Below are positions 36,466 through 44,707 of a DNA stretch of 64,000 nt, in pieces. This DNA comes from Lachnospiraceae bacterium (GTDB taxonomy: Bacteria; Bacillota; Clostridia; Lachnospirales; Lachnospiraceae): the NCBI GenBank assembly GCA_017430085.1, contig JAFRNR010000052.1:1-64000 (forward strand). Direction: 5' to 3'. The stretch's first letter is position 1. Each line of letters starts with the position of its first letter. Under the pieces are notes generated by a model. It saw only the letters and a program-made list of their open reading frames with translations, did not search any database and had not been told where the DNA came from. The translations under genes were made by a program, and so were the position numbers.

Positions 36466-37563
36466 ATGAAATACCGCCGAAAACTGTTTGCCGCGAAAAC
36501 CATGTCCGGCCGGGACTGCCCCGGCCTGCTGGCGGCTGCCGTGAAAGAAAACGTGGCTTATCACCGCGCGCACAACCCGGCCTACCGCCGCCTGCTGGAC
36601 GGCATGGGATTCGACGCCGCGCATTTCGACCGCTTTTCGCAGCTGCCGTTCCTGACCACGGCTTTCCTGAAAGGGCAGGACCTCAACACGAAGCGCTCTT
36701 TCTACATGGCGCAGTCCAGCGGGACGTCCGGGAAAAAGAGCGCCGTTTCCTACGCGCCGGATGACCTGCCCGTGCTCCTCAAAACGGCGGTGCACGCGAT
36801 GGCGCAGCGCGGCCTGTTCAGCCCGAAACCGGTCAACTACGTGATGCTTGGCTACCGCTACCACCGAGGCAATCAGGCGCAGACCATGCGCACGGCCTAC
36901 CTGGGCACGCTGATGGCGCCCGCGCTGCGCAAACGTTTCGCGCTCGAATGGCGGGACGGGGCGTATCAGCCCCGCCTGGAAGGCCTGCTGGAGGACCTGG
37001 TGAAATTCAGCCGCTCGTCCTTCCCCTGCCGCATCCTGGGCTTCCCGTCGTACCTGTTCTTCCTGCTGGAACGGATGGAAGAGCGGCAGATCCGCCTGAC
37101 GATGCCGGCCGGCTCGAAGATCCTGCTGGGCGGCGGCTGGAAGCAGTTCGCGCAGGAGGAAGTGGAGAAGGCGGAGCTGTACCGCCTGGCGCGGGAGCGG
37201 CTGGGGATCGCGGAGGAGGATATCGTCGAGATCTTTGCCGCCGTGGAGCATCCGGTGATCTACTGCGACTGTCCGCGGCATCATTTCCACGTCCCGGCGT
37301 ACGCGCGGGTCATGATCCGCGACGTGCACAGCCTGAAGCCGCTGCCGATGGGCGAGCCCGGCCTGATCCATTTCGTCTCGCCGATCCTGAAAGGGAGCCC
37401 GGTGGTGAGCATCATGACGGACGATATCGGCGTCCTGCACCCGGGCAGCGCGTGCGGCTGCGGCGATCCGGCGCCGTTTTTCACGGTGCTCGGCCGCGCC
37501 GGGCTATCGGAGATCAAGACCTGCGTGCAGGGGGCGAATGAGTATGCGGAGGGGCAATTATGA
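36466..37563 (+). CDS. LuxE-like acyl-protein synthetase
   Basis: This 365-residue protein belongs to the LuxE family, which activates a fatty acid with ATP and passes the acyl group to the reductase LuxC through an enzyme thioester. Visible features are the adenylate-type motif AQSSGTSGKKSAVSY near residue 85, GGGWKQFAQEEV, EIFAAVEHPVIYCDC, and a C-terminal GDPAPFFTVLGRAG. The ATG at 36466 is preferred because an in-frame ATG at 36445 would leave almost no leader after the promoter. The stop overlaps the LuxC start by four bases. No luxA or luxB genes are near, so bioluminescence is not implied; aldehyde formation for lipids or cofactor modification is a guess. Confidence 0.85.
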   Translation: MKYRRKLFAAKTMSGRDCPGLLAAAVKENVAYHRAHNPAYRRLLDGMGFDAAHFDRFSQLPFLTTAFLKGQDLNTKRSFYMAQSSGTSGKKSAVSYAPDDLPVLLKTAVHAMAQRGLFSPKPVNYVMLGYRYHRGNQAQTMRTAYLGTLMAPALRKRFALEWRDGAYQPRLEGLLEDLVKFSRSSFPCRILGFPSYLFFLLERMEERQIRLTMPAGSKILLGGGWKQFAQEEVEKAELYRLARERLGIAEEDIVEIFAAVEHPVIYCDCPRHHFHVPAYARVMIRDVHSLKPLPMGEPGLIHFVSPILKGSPVVSIMTDDIGVLHPGSACGCGDPAPFFTVLGRAGLSEIKTCVQGANEYAEGQL

Positions 37564-38795
37564 TCCTCTTTGACGGCAAAACCTATCCTTCTTCGGAGCA
37601 GGACCGGCTGATCGGGGAACTGGCGCCGCGCCTGACCGCTGCGCGGGAGACGCCGCCGGACCCGGAGCCGCTGATCCGCGCTCTGGACACGCTGGCCGGC
37701 CGGATCGCCGCCGGGGAATACGACGCGCTGATCGATGCCCTGGACCTGCCGGACCGGGACCGCATGGTCCGCGAAGCCGTATGGATGCTGCAGGAAGAGC
37801 AGCTGCGGCGTAAAATGGCGGTGGAACTGCCGCCCCTGCCCGAAACCCCGGGCCTTGCGAAAAGGCGCCTGCCTCTGGGCGTCCTGTTCCACATCGCCGC
37901 CGGCAATCTGGACGTCCTGCCGGCCTACAGCGTCATCGAAGGCCTGCTGGCGGGGAATATCAATATCCTCAAACTCCCGGGCGGGGACAACGGCCTGACC
38001 GTGCGCGTGCTGGAGGAACTCATCGCGCTCTGCCCGCAGATCCGGGACTATCTCTACGTATTTGACACCTCCAGCCGCGACCTGGAGGCGATGAAAGCGC
38101 TCGCCGCGCTCGCCGGCGGCATCGTGGTCTGGGGCGGCGAAGAAGCGGTCCGCGCGGTGCGCGCCCTGGCGCCGGCCAACGCCCGGATCATCGAGTGGGG
38201 CCACAAACTGAGCTTCGCCTACCTGACGCCTTCGTATACAGATGCGGACCTGACCGCGCTGGCCGTCCACATCCGCGAGACCCGCCAGACCCTCTGCAGC
38301 AGTGCGCAGGTGATCTATCTGGACACGGCGGACATGGCGGAAGTCCTCCGCTTCTGCGAGCGCTTCCTGCCCGTCCTGGACGGGATCTACGGCGAAAACG
38401 ACCTGTCGCACAACGGAAAAATGACGCTGCAGAGCTATACGGCCCGCCTGCGGGAAGCCGCGGGGCAGAGTGACGGCAGCCGCCTTTTCCGCGGCCGGAA
38501 CGTCCTGCTGACCGCCTCTCCGGACAGTCGCCTGGAGGTCTCCGACATGTTCGGCAGCATCCGCGTGAAGCCGCTGCCCCGGGAGCAAATCGTCCCCGTC
38601 CTCGCCCCGCACAAAAGCCGCCTGCAGACCGCCGGCCTGGCCGTGCGCGAAGAGGACCTGGTGCGCCGCCTGGCCCTTGCGGGCGTGACCCGCATCACTT
38701 CGCTCGCCAGCATGTCCCGCCCCCTGCCCGGGGAAAACCACGACGGCACGTACGCGCTGGCCGCGTATACAAGGATCGTGGATGTGGAAGAATAA
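37560..38795 (+). CDS. LuxC-like acyl-CoA/acyl-protein reductase
   Basis: This 411-residue protein is of the LuxC family of aldehyde-dehydrogenase-fold reductases that make fatty aldehydes with NADPH. It shows the N-terminal RRLPLGVLFHIAAGNLDVLP, the nucleotide-site region AGNINILKLPGGDNGLT, the DTSSRDLEAM segment and the probable catalytic cysteine in RQTLCSSAQVIYLD. It is translationally coupled to the LuxE-like gene, so the two should form the usual synthetase-reductase complex. The next gene starts 63 bases later with its own ribosome site. Confidence 0.88.
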   Translation: MILFDGKTYPSSEQDRLIGELAPRLTAARETPPDPEPLIRALDTLAGRIAAGEYDALIDALDLPDRDRMVREAVWMLQEEQLRRKMAVELPPLPETPGLAKRRLPLGVLFHIAAGNLDVLPAYSVIEGLLAGNINILKLPGGDNGLTVRVLEELIALCPQIRDYLYVFDTSSRDLEAMKALAALAGGIVVWGGEEAVRAVRALAPANARIIEWGHKLSFAYLTPSYTDADLTALAVHIRETRQTLCSSAQVIYLDTADMAEVLRFCERFLPVLDGIYGENDLSHNGKMTLQSYTARLREAAGQSDGSRLFRGRNVLLTASPDSRLEVSDMFGSIRVKPLPREQIVPVLAPHKSRLQTAGLAVREEDLVRRLALAGVTRITSLASMSRPLPGENHDGTYALAAYTRIVDVEE

Positions 38796-38858
38796 GAGAT
38801 AACGGCCGCGCTGCGGCTTGACTGATAAAACCGGCAAAACCCGAAAGGAGACTAAACC

Positions 38859-40094
38859 ATGCTGCCTCATGTATATTATGAAAAACTCGCGAAACTCGCT
38901 ATCCGCAAAGGCGTGAACGTCCAGAAAGACCAGCCTGTCGTCATCAGCGCCTGCGTGCGCGACGCCGCCTTCGTGCGCCTGCTGGTTCAGGAAGCCTACG
39001 AAGCCGGCGCCCGCTACGTGGAAGTGAACTGGAGCGACGTCGAGCTGACCCGCATGGACTACACCTACCAGTCTCTGGAGACGCTCCAGGACGTCCCGCA
39101 GTGGCTCTACGACCGGCGGAAGACCGACAACGAGGCCGGCGCCTGCTACCTGACCGTCCGCTCCGACGCCCCCGGCGCCCTGGACGGCCTGGACCCGGAG
39201 AAGATCCACGCCGCGAACGTCGCGGTCTCCAAAAAGATGCGCCCGCTGCGGAATTATACGATGAACAACGAAGGCCAGTGGTGCATTTTCGGCCTGCCCT
39301 CCGTCGAGTGGGCCGTGAAGATCTTCCCGGACCTGCCCGCACACGAGGCCTTCGATAAACTGGAGGAGGCCATCTTTGCCGTCTCCCGCGTCACCGCGGA
39401 CGGCGACCCCATCGCCGCCTGGAACGAGCACGACAGCAATTTGACGGGCTACGGCAAAAAACTCACGGACCGCCAGTTCACCGCCCTGCATTTCACCAGC
39501 GGCCTGGGCACCGACATCACGGTCGGCCTGGTGAAGGACCACATCTGGGTGGGCGGCGGCTGCTTCACGCCGCAGGGCGTCTACTTCGACCCCAACATCC
39601 CTACGGAAGAGTGCTTCTGCATGCCCGAAAAGACCGGGACCAACGGCATTGTATACGCGTCCAAGCCGCTGAGCTACCAGGGCCGCGTCATCGAAAACTT
39701 CTGGCTGCGCTTCGAAAACGGCAAAGTCGTGGACTTCGGCGCGGAGAAAGAGGCCGACACGCTGCGTAAACTCGTGGAATTCGACGAGGGCTCCTGCTAC
39801 CTGGGCGAAGTGGCGCTCGTGCCCTACGACTCGCCCGTGTCCCGCTCCGGCATCCTGTTCTTCAACACGCTGTACGATGAGAACGCCGCCTGCCACCTGG
39901 CCCTCGGCGCCTGTTACCCGGAGAATCTGCAGGGCGGCACGGAGATGAACGAGGAAGAGCTGGCCGCCCACGGCGCCAACAACTCCATGACCCACTGCGA
40001 TTTCATGTTCGGCACCTCCGACATGGACATCGACGGCATCCTGCCGGACGGCACGCGCGTGCCGGTGTTCCGGAAGGGCAATTACGTGATCTGA
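38859..40094 (+). CDS. M29 family aminopeptidase
   Basis: This 411-residue metallopeptidase of the M29 (AmpS/PepS/thermophilic aminopeptidase) family removes N-terminal residues from peptides in the cytoplasm. Family features are VNVQKDQPVVISACVRDAAF, YVEVNWSDVELTRMDY, GLGTDITVGLVKDHIWVGGG, the metal-ligand segment IPTEECFCMPEKTGTNG, FDEGSCYLGEVALVPYDSP, and the C-terminal NSMTHCDFMFGTSDMDIDG. AAAGGAG precedes the ATG. A family A repeat follows the stop, then the ADP-ribosylglycohydrolase. Confidence 0.93.
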   Translation: MLPHVYYEKLAKLAIRKGVNVQKDQPVVISACVRDAAFVRLLVQEAYEAGARYVEVNWSDVELTRMDYTYQSLETLQDVPQWLYDRRKTDNEAGACYLTVRSDAPGALDGLDPEKIHAANVAVSKKMRPLRNYTMNNEGQWCIFGLPSVEWAVKIFPDLPAHEAFDKLEEAIFAVSRVTADGDPIAAWNEHDSNLTGYGKKLTDRQFTALHFTSGLGTDITVGLVKDHIWVGGGCFTPQGVYFDPNIPTEECFCMPEKTGTNGIVYASKPLSYQGRVIENFWLRFENGKVVDFGAEKEADTLRKLVEFDEGSCYLGEVALVPYDSPVSRSGILFFNTLYDENAACHLALGACYPENLQGGTEMNEEELAAHGANNSMTHCDFMFGTSDMDIDGILPDGTRVPVFRKGNYVI

Positions 40095-40097
40095 CCC

Positions 40098-40121
40098 GTA
40101 GGGGCGGCCATTGGCCGCCCG
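40098..40121. repeat. Family A palindrome
   Basis: GTAGGGGCGGCC-AT-TGGCCGCCCG lies in the 33-base gap between the aminopeptidase stop and the next start, occupying the place where a ribosome site would be expected. Confidence 0.85.
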
Positions 40122-40127
40122 CATGAA

Positions 40128-41294
40128 ATGAATCCTATGAAAACGACGGATAAAAACATCTCACGACGCGACCGCATCCGCGGCTGCCTGATCGGCGGCG
40201 CCGCCGGCGACGCGCTGGGCTATGCAATCGAATTCTGCGGCGAGGAAGAGATATTCTCCCGCTTCGGCCGCCCCGGCATCACGGAATATGAACGGGACGC
40301 CCATACCGGCCCCGCCCTGATCTCCGACGATACCCAGATGACCCTGTTTACCGCCGAAGGCCTGCTGGCGGCCGGCGTCGGAGAAAAGTACCCGGAGGAC
40401 CGGACCCGGATGCGCCATACCGTGGCCCGCGCCTACCAGGACTGGCTGCGCACGCAGGAGATGAGCTGGGAAGAGGCCCGGAAAGTACTCGCGGCAGAGA
40501 CCGGACGGGAGGAATGCGACGGCCAGTCCGGCCAACCCGGACAAGATGAGGCCGGACCCCCCCTCCGCCTGGCCCTGATCCCGGACCTGTACAGCCCGCG
40601 CGCGCCGGGCAACACCTGTTTGAGCGCCCTGCGCGGGCAGAGACGGATGCACCATCTCCCGGAGGACTTCATCCGGGAACCGCAGAATCACAGCAAAGGC
40701 TGCGGCGGCATCATGCGCGTCGCGCCGCTCGGGCTGTGCTGCCCCGCGGAAGCGGCTGAAAATGTGGCGTGGGAAGGCGCGCAGATCGCCGCCATCACCC
40801 ATGGCGGCCTGCTTGGCTACATGTCCGCGGCCGTGGCGGCGCAGATCATCCACCGCCTGGTCTTCGGCCCGGACGGCCTGTCCCTGAAGGAGATCGTCCG
40901 GGAGGCGCGGGAGACCGCCGCCGGACTGTTCCGGGGGTATCAGGACTTGGAGGTCCTGCTCCGCATCATCGACCTGGCCCTCGAACTGTCCGGAAATACC
41001 GCTCCGGACCTGGAAAACATCCACCGCCTGGGCGAAGGCTGGGTCGCGGAAGAAACGCTGGGGATCGCGCTGTACTGCGCACTGCGGCACACCGATGACT
41101 TCTCCGCCGCCCTGACCGCGGCCGTCAACCACCGCGGCGACAGCGACTCCACCGGTGCCGTCACCGGCAATATCCTCGGCGCCCTGCACGGCTATGACGC
41201 CCTGGACGACAAATGGAAGACCGGACTGGAACTGCACGGCGTGATCCTCCGCCTGGCGGACGCGCTGGCCGGCCCGGCCGAATCACAGAGGTAA
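40128..41294 (+). CDS. ADP-ribosylglycohydrolase family protein
   Basis: This 388-residue protein has the DraG/ARH fold signatures: RIRGCLIGGAAGDALGYAIE with SDDTQMTLFTAEGLL, the central NHSKGCGGIMRVAPLGL, and the metal-binding CALRHTDDFSAALTAAVNHR, with GDSDSTGAVTGNILGALHG. Such enzymes remove ADP-ribose from proteins, nucleotides or DNA. The start is uncertain: ATGs at 40128 and 40137 are both possible and neither has a ribosome site, because a family A repeat lies directly upstream. An insert around residues 125-150 (GREECDGQSGQPGQDEAG) is unusual. The gene is followed after four bases by luxS. Confidence 0.88.
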   Translation: MNPMKTTDKNISRRDRIRGCLIGGAAGDALGYAIEFCGEEEIFSRFGRPGITEYERDAHTGPALISDDTQMTLFTAEGLLAAGVGEKYPEDRTRMRHTVARAYQDWLRTQEMSWEEARKVLAAETGREECDGQSGQPGQDEAGPPLRLALIPDLYSPRAPGNTCLSALRGQRRMHHLPEDFIREPQNHSKGCGGIMRVAPLGLCCPAEAAENVAWEGAQIAAITHGGLLGYMSAAVAAQIIHRLVFGPDGLSLKEIVREARETAAGLFRGYQDLEVLLRIIDLALELSGNTAPDLENIHRLGEGWVAEETLGIALYCALRHTDDFSAALTAAVNHRGDSDSTGAVTGNILGALHGYDALDDKWKTGLELHGVILRLADALAGPAESQR

Positions 41295-41298
41295 CATA

Positions 41299-41772
41299 AT
41301 GGATAAAATCGCCAGTTTCCAGATCGACCACCTGCGCCTGCTCCCCGGCCTGTACGTGTCCCGCCGGGACGGCGCCGCCTGCCCCGTCACCACCTTTGAC
41401 CTGCGCTTCACCGCCCCCAACCGGGAGCCGGTGATGGACATGCCGGCCGTCCACACCATCGAGCATCTCGGCGCCACCTTCCTGCGCAACCACGCCCGTA
41501 AAAACGAAGTGATCTACTTCGGCCCCATGGGCTGCCGCACCGGCTTCTACCTGGTCATGTTCGGCGAACTGACCGCCGCGGACGTGCTGCCGCTGGTAGA
41601 AGAACTCTGCCGCTTCATCCTGAGCTTTGAAGGCGACATCCCCGGCGCGCGGCCGGAGGAGTGCGGCAACTATTCCGAGCAGAACCTGAACATGGCGCAG
41701 TATTACACCCGCCGCTACCTGCAGGAACTGACGGAGCACCGGCGGCTGGAATACCCGGGCCGGGAGATGTGA
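41299..41772 (+). CDS. luxS: S-ribosylhomocysteine lyase (autoinducer-2 synthesis)
   Basis: This 157-residue enzyme splits S-ribosylhomocysteine into homocysteine and the AI-2 precursor, recycling methyl-cycle products. The metal site HTIEH (His52, Glu55, His56), the later Cys in RPEECGNYSEQNL and the catalytic Cys in GPMGCRTGFYL are intact. The length is standard. It may share a transcript with the upstream ADP-ribosylglycohydrolase and the downstream esterase, which starts 11 bases after its stop. Signalling use of AI-2 is not implied by the gene alone. Confidence 0.97.
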   Translation: MDKIASFQIDHLRLLPGLYVSRRDGAACPVTTFDLRFTAPNREPVMDMPAVHTIEHLGATFLRNHARKNEVIYFGPMGCRTGFYLVMFGELTAADVLPLVEELCRFILSFEGDIPGARPEECGNYSEQNLNMAQYYTRRYLQELTEHRRLEYPGREM

Positions 41773-41783
41773 AAGGAGCCGTT

Positions 41784-42551
41784 ATGATCATCGTCAGAAA
41801 AATACAGATCCCCGGCCTGCCGACGCAGAAACCGCGCCGGCTCTACATCTATCTCCCGAAAGGATATGAAGAGACCGACGCCCGCTGCCCCGTCCTCTAC
41901 ATGTTCGACGGTCACAACGTTTTCTACGACAGCCACGCGACCTACGGCAAAAGCTGGGGCATGAAAGAATACCTGCAGAAGACGAAGACCCCGCTGATCG
42001 TGGTCGGCATCGAATGCAACCCGGAGGGCGACAACCGCCTCTGCGAATACACCCCCTGGACCTTTTCCGTTGGCCGCTACGGCCCGTTCGAGGGCCGCGG
42101 CCCGATTACGATGGAATGGATGACCAAGACCCTGAAACCGCAGATCGACGCGGAATTCCGCACCCTTCCGGACCGGGAGCACACCCTCATCGCGGGCAGC
42201 TCCATGGGCGGCCTGATGACCGTCTACGCGGCCGTCGCCTACAATGACGTTTTCTCGCGCGCCGCGGCCCTTTCCCCGTGCCTGTTTTTCAACACGCGCC
42301 GCATGAACGAACTGATCAAACAGACCCCGCTCGCGCAGCCCACCCGCATCTACCTGGACTACGGCAGCGGCGAAACGGACGAGCGCCCGGCCGACTGGGC
42401 CCTGATGTTCCGCACCGCCGCCCGCCTCTCGGCCGCCGGCGCCCATGTGGCGGCCCGCGTCGTGCCCGGCGCGCTGCACAGCGAGGCGTACTGGGAGGAG
42501 AGGATCCCGGTGTTCATGGAGTACCTGCTGGGGGAGGAAAGCGCAAAGTAG
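41784..42551 (+). CDS. Esterase of the enterochelin-esterase/esterase D type
   Basis: This 255-residue alpha/beta-hydrolase has the nucleophile elbow AGSSMGGLMTVYAAV, the N-terminal RRLYIYLPKGYEETDARCPV and YMFDGHNVFYD, a conserved aspartate region (YLDYGSGETDER) and the His of PGALHSEAYWEERIP. The family cleaves small carboxylic esters, including polyphenol, acetylated-sugar and siderophore esters; the substrate is not evident. The start at 41784 has AAAGGAG; longer in-frame starts lie inside luxS. A strong terminator follows. Confidence 0.88.
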   Translation: MIIVRKIQIPGLPTQKPRRLYIYLPKGYEETDARCPVLYMFDGHNVFYDSHATYGKSWGMKEYLQKTKTPLIVVGIECNPEGDNRLCEYTPWTFSVGRYGPFEGRGPITMEWMTKTLKPQIDAEFRTLPDREHTLIAGSSMGGLMTVYAAVAYNDVFSRAAALSPCLFFNTRRMNELIKQTPLAQPTRIYLDYGSGETDERPADWALMFRTAARLSAAGAHVAARVVPGALHSEAYWEERIPVFMEYLLGEESAK

Positions 42552-42579
42552 ATTTTTGAAAAACCATAAACCCGGCAGT

Positions 42580-42604
42580 AAACCCGCTTAGGCGGGTTTT
42601 TCTT
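42580..42604 (+). terminator. Rho-independent terminator
   Basis: AAACCCGC and GCGGGTTT form an 8-bp stem around TTAG, followed by a T-rich run, after the esterase gene. Confidence 0.88.
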
Positions 42605-42613
42605 CTAAAAGAC

Positions 42614-42641
42614 TTGATTTGCTCCTATTTTATGCTATAAT
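42614..42641 (+). promoter_or_regulatory. Extended -10 promoter of fic
   Basis: TTGATT (42614-42619) and a perfect TATAAT (42636-42641) are 16 bases apart with TGC before the -10. A candidate operator covers the spacer and -10. Confidence 0.85.
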
Positions 42642-42647
42642 TTAGGA
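42624..42647. promoter_or_regulatory. Candidate operator at the fic promoter
   Basis: CCTATTTT (42624-42631) and TTTAGGA (42641-42647) flank nine bases and form an imperfect inverted repeat across the -10 box. The same 8-9-7 arrangement recurs on the opposite strand at 43780-43803, before the acetyltransferase gene. Confidence 0.55.
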
Positions 42648-42674
42648 GACTCAATGAACGATTAGGAGAAAATC

Positions 42675-43772
42675 ATGAGACATTTCGACTATATGAAATA
42701 TAAAAACTTCCGGTGGGATAACGAAATCCTGAATTATCTGACGCAGATCCATGAATATAAGGGCAAACAGGAACTCTATCTGCGTCAGAAACCGGTCGAA
42801 CTGGAAAAACTGGTGGAAGTCGCGAAAGTGCAGTCCGTGGAATCGTCCAACAGGATCGAGGGGATCGTGACGACCGGTACCCGGATCGGGCAGATCGTAA
42901 GGGAAAAGACAATGCCGCGGAACCGGGACGAAAGAGAGATCGCCGGATATCGGGATGTCCTGAATACGGTCCACGAAAACTATGCCTATATCCCCGTCAG
43001 CGGAAATGTCATCCTGCAGCTGCACAGAGACCTGATGCAGTATGCCGGCACCGGTAACGGAGGAAGATATAAGATTACTCAGAATTACCTGAAAGAAACG
43101 AGGCCGGATGGGTCGGAATTCATCCGGTTTACCCCCGTGCCGCCGTTTGAGACGGAGGCCTGCATCCATGCGATCTGCGAAAACTTCAGGATCATTGCGG
43201 AAGACGGTTCAGTCGATCCGCTGCTGGTGATCCCGGTATTTTTGCATGATTTCCTGTGTATCCATCCGTTTGATGACGGCAATGGGAGAATGAGCCGGCT
43301 GCTGACTTTGCTGCTGCTGTATAAGTCCGGGTACCTGGTCGGAAAATATATCAGCATTGAAAAGTTTATTGAGAAATCAAAGGATGCTTATTATGACGCG
43401 CTGGAAGCGGCTTCTGCGGGCTGGCATGAGGAACACGATGATCCGACGGTCTTCGTCAAATACATGCTCGGTGTGATCCTGGCCTGCTACAGAGAATTTG
43501 AAAGCCGTATCAATATTATCAGCGGTACCACGGTGGTCACGGAAACGGACAGCGGAAAGAAGAAAGTCGTTACGATCAGGAGCAAAGCGTACGACGTTGT
43601 CAAAGCGTCCGTGGACAGCCGGATCGGAAAGTTTACGAAAAGGGAATTGACGGAGATTTGTCCGAGCATCAGCGGGAAATCCGTAGAAGCCGCACTGAAA
43701 AAACTGCTGGACGAAGGGTATGTGACGAAACACGGAACAGGCAGAAGTACGTTTTATGTGAAGCGCTATTAG
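42675..43772 (+). CDS. Fic family AMP-transferase with C-terminal winged helix
   Basis: This 365-residue protein has an N-terminal Fic domain region with the autoinhibitory motif SSNRIEG (Ser58-Glu62-Gly63), which fits (S/T)xxxE(G/N), so it is a class II Fic that holds its own inhibitory helix. The catalytic motif is HPFDDGNGRMSR, starting at His197. The last 90 residues (KAYDVVKASVDSRIGKFTKR, then GKSVEAALKKLLDEGYVTKH) look like a winged helix-turn-helix. Fic enzymes transfer AMP, or other phosphate-containing groups, to hydroxyl groups of proteins. The ATG at 42675 has GATTAGGAG upstream. Base composition is less GC-rich than its neighbours, suggesting recent acquisition. The combination of a Fic domain and a winged helix is known; the target is not. 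Confidence 0.92.
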   Translation: MRHFDYMKYKNFRWDNEILNYLTQIHEYKGKQELYLRQKPVELEKLVEVAKVQSVESSNRIEGIVTTGTRIGQIVREKTMPRNRDEREIAGYRDVLNTVHENYAYIPVSGNVILQLHRDLMQYAGTGNGGRYKITQNYLKETRPDGSEFIRFTPVPPFETEACIHAICENFRIIAEDGSVDPLLVIPVFLHDFLCIHPFDDGNGRMSRLLTLLLLYKSGYLVGKYISIEKFIEKSKDAYYDALEAASAGWHEEHDDPTVFVKYMLGVILACYREFESRINIISGTTVVTETDSGKKKVVTIRSKAYDVVKASVDSRIGKFTKRELTEICPSISGKSVEAALKKLLDEGYVTKHGTGRSTFYVKRY

Positions 43773-43779
43773 ATGTTTA

Positions 43780-43803
43780 TCCTAAAATTTGAGTAAAAAT
43801 AGG
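43780..43803. promoter_or_regulatory. Second copy of the fic-type operator before the acetyltransferase gene
   Basis: The minus strand reads CCTATTTT, nine other bases, TTTAGGA, the same arms and spacing as the site in the fic promoter. It lies between the fic stop and the acetyltransferase ATG, overlapping the latter's ribosome site. Confidence 0.5.
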
Positions 43804-43809
43804 TGAAAA

Positions 43810-44322
43810 ATGAACACAGCCTTTATTTCCCGGCAATACAGAGTCAGAACACTGTCGGAGTCAGATGTTCCGGATATTCTGGCGCTCTGTGAAAAAAACC
43901 GCCTGTATTATCAATACTGCCCGCCGTTCGTGTCCGCCCGGAGCATCCGCGGCGACATGACCGCGCTGCCGCCCGGAAAAGAGGCGGCCGACAAATACTA
44001 TGTGGGCTATTACGACGGAGAAAAACTGATCGCCGTGCTGGACCTCATCCTGGCGTACCCGGACAAAGAGACCGCGTTCATCGGCTTTTTCATGACGGAT
44101 GTATCGGTCCAGGGTAAGGGGACCGGCAGCGGGATCATCAGCGAACTGTGCGGGTATCTGGCCGGGACCGGGGTGAAAAAGGTCCGCCTCGGCTGGGTCA
44201 GAGGAAACCCGCAGGCGGAGCATTTCTGGCATAAAAACGGGTTTGCGGAAACGGGCAGCGCGTACGATACGGAGAAGTATACGGTGATCGTGGCCGAACG
44301 GGAGGTATGTTATGGAGTTTAA
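43810..44322 (+). CDS. GNAT family N-acetyltransferase
   Basis: This 170-residue protein has the GNAT fold pattern: YRVRTLSESDVPDILALCE, YYVGYYDGEKLIAVLDLIL, the beta-strand FIGFFMTDVSVQGKGTGSG with the acetyl-CoA loop QGKGTGSG, and VRGNPQAEHFWHKNGFAE. It acetylates an amine on an unknown substrate. The ATG follows an AGGTGA site that overlaps the candidate operator. It overlaps the next gene by eleven bases. Confidence 0.88.
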   Translation: MNTAFISRQYRVRTLSESDVPDILALCEKNRLYYQYCPPFVSARSIRGDMTALPPGKEAADKYYVGYYDGEKLIAVLDLILAYPDKETAFIGFFMTDVSVQGKGTGSGIISELCGYLAGTGVKKVRLGWVRGNPQAEHFWHKNGFAETGSAYDTEKYTVIVAEREVCYGV

Positions 44323-44707
44323 AAAAGGCATCGGCTGGCGATGCTGTTATGATCCGGAGACGGGGCTGTATACGGCGGAGATCGGCGGCGGGCCGAATCA
44401 TGATCTCTATGAGATCAACAAAGAGATCTATGATCAGGTCGACGTCCGGGACGGGGGACAGGCGGTGAGCCTGATCGCGCAGGGCCGCCATTTGTATATG
44501 ACGGTGAACGACCGCTGCGGCCCGCCGTATACGGTCATTCTGGACTCGGATTATCAGAAGCTCTGTCCCTGGGCGGAGACCGTTACGACGGGGGAGGTCT
44601 GGCCGGATGAGCTGACCGACGCGGCGGTCGAGGTGTTTGCCTCAGAGGCGGATAACCGGGAGCAGAGAAGGAAAAAGCGGGAACAGAGAAATCAAGGGAA
44701 GAAATGA
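44312..44707 (+). CDS. Small protein of unknown function
   Basis: I do not recognise this 131-residue protein. It has no signal peptide or membrane helix. The N-terminal half has a Cys-Cys pair (GIGWRCCYDPETGLYTAEIG) and an alternating hydrophobic pattern that suggests a beta-rich fold (LYMTVNDRCGPPYTVILDSD). The last 25 residues are strongly basic (NREQRRKKREQRNQGKK), possibly for nucleic-acid or membrane contact. It overlaps the acetyltransferase upstream and the tyrosine phosphatase downstream by a few bases, so it is translated as part of a coupled operon. Confidence 0.75.
   Translation: MEFKKGIGWRCCYDPETGLYTAEIGGGPNHDLYEINKEIYDQVDVRDGGQAVSLIAQGRHLYMTVNDRCGPPYTVILDSDYQKLCPWAETVTTGEVWPDELTDAAVEVFASEADNREQRRKKREQRNQGKK

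Noticed and set aside
36466-38795. Bioluminescence operon
   Set aside because: luxE and luxC are present, but luxA, luxB and luxD are not, so a light-producing system is not supported.
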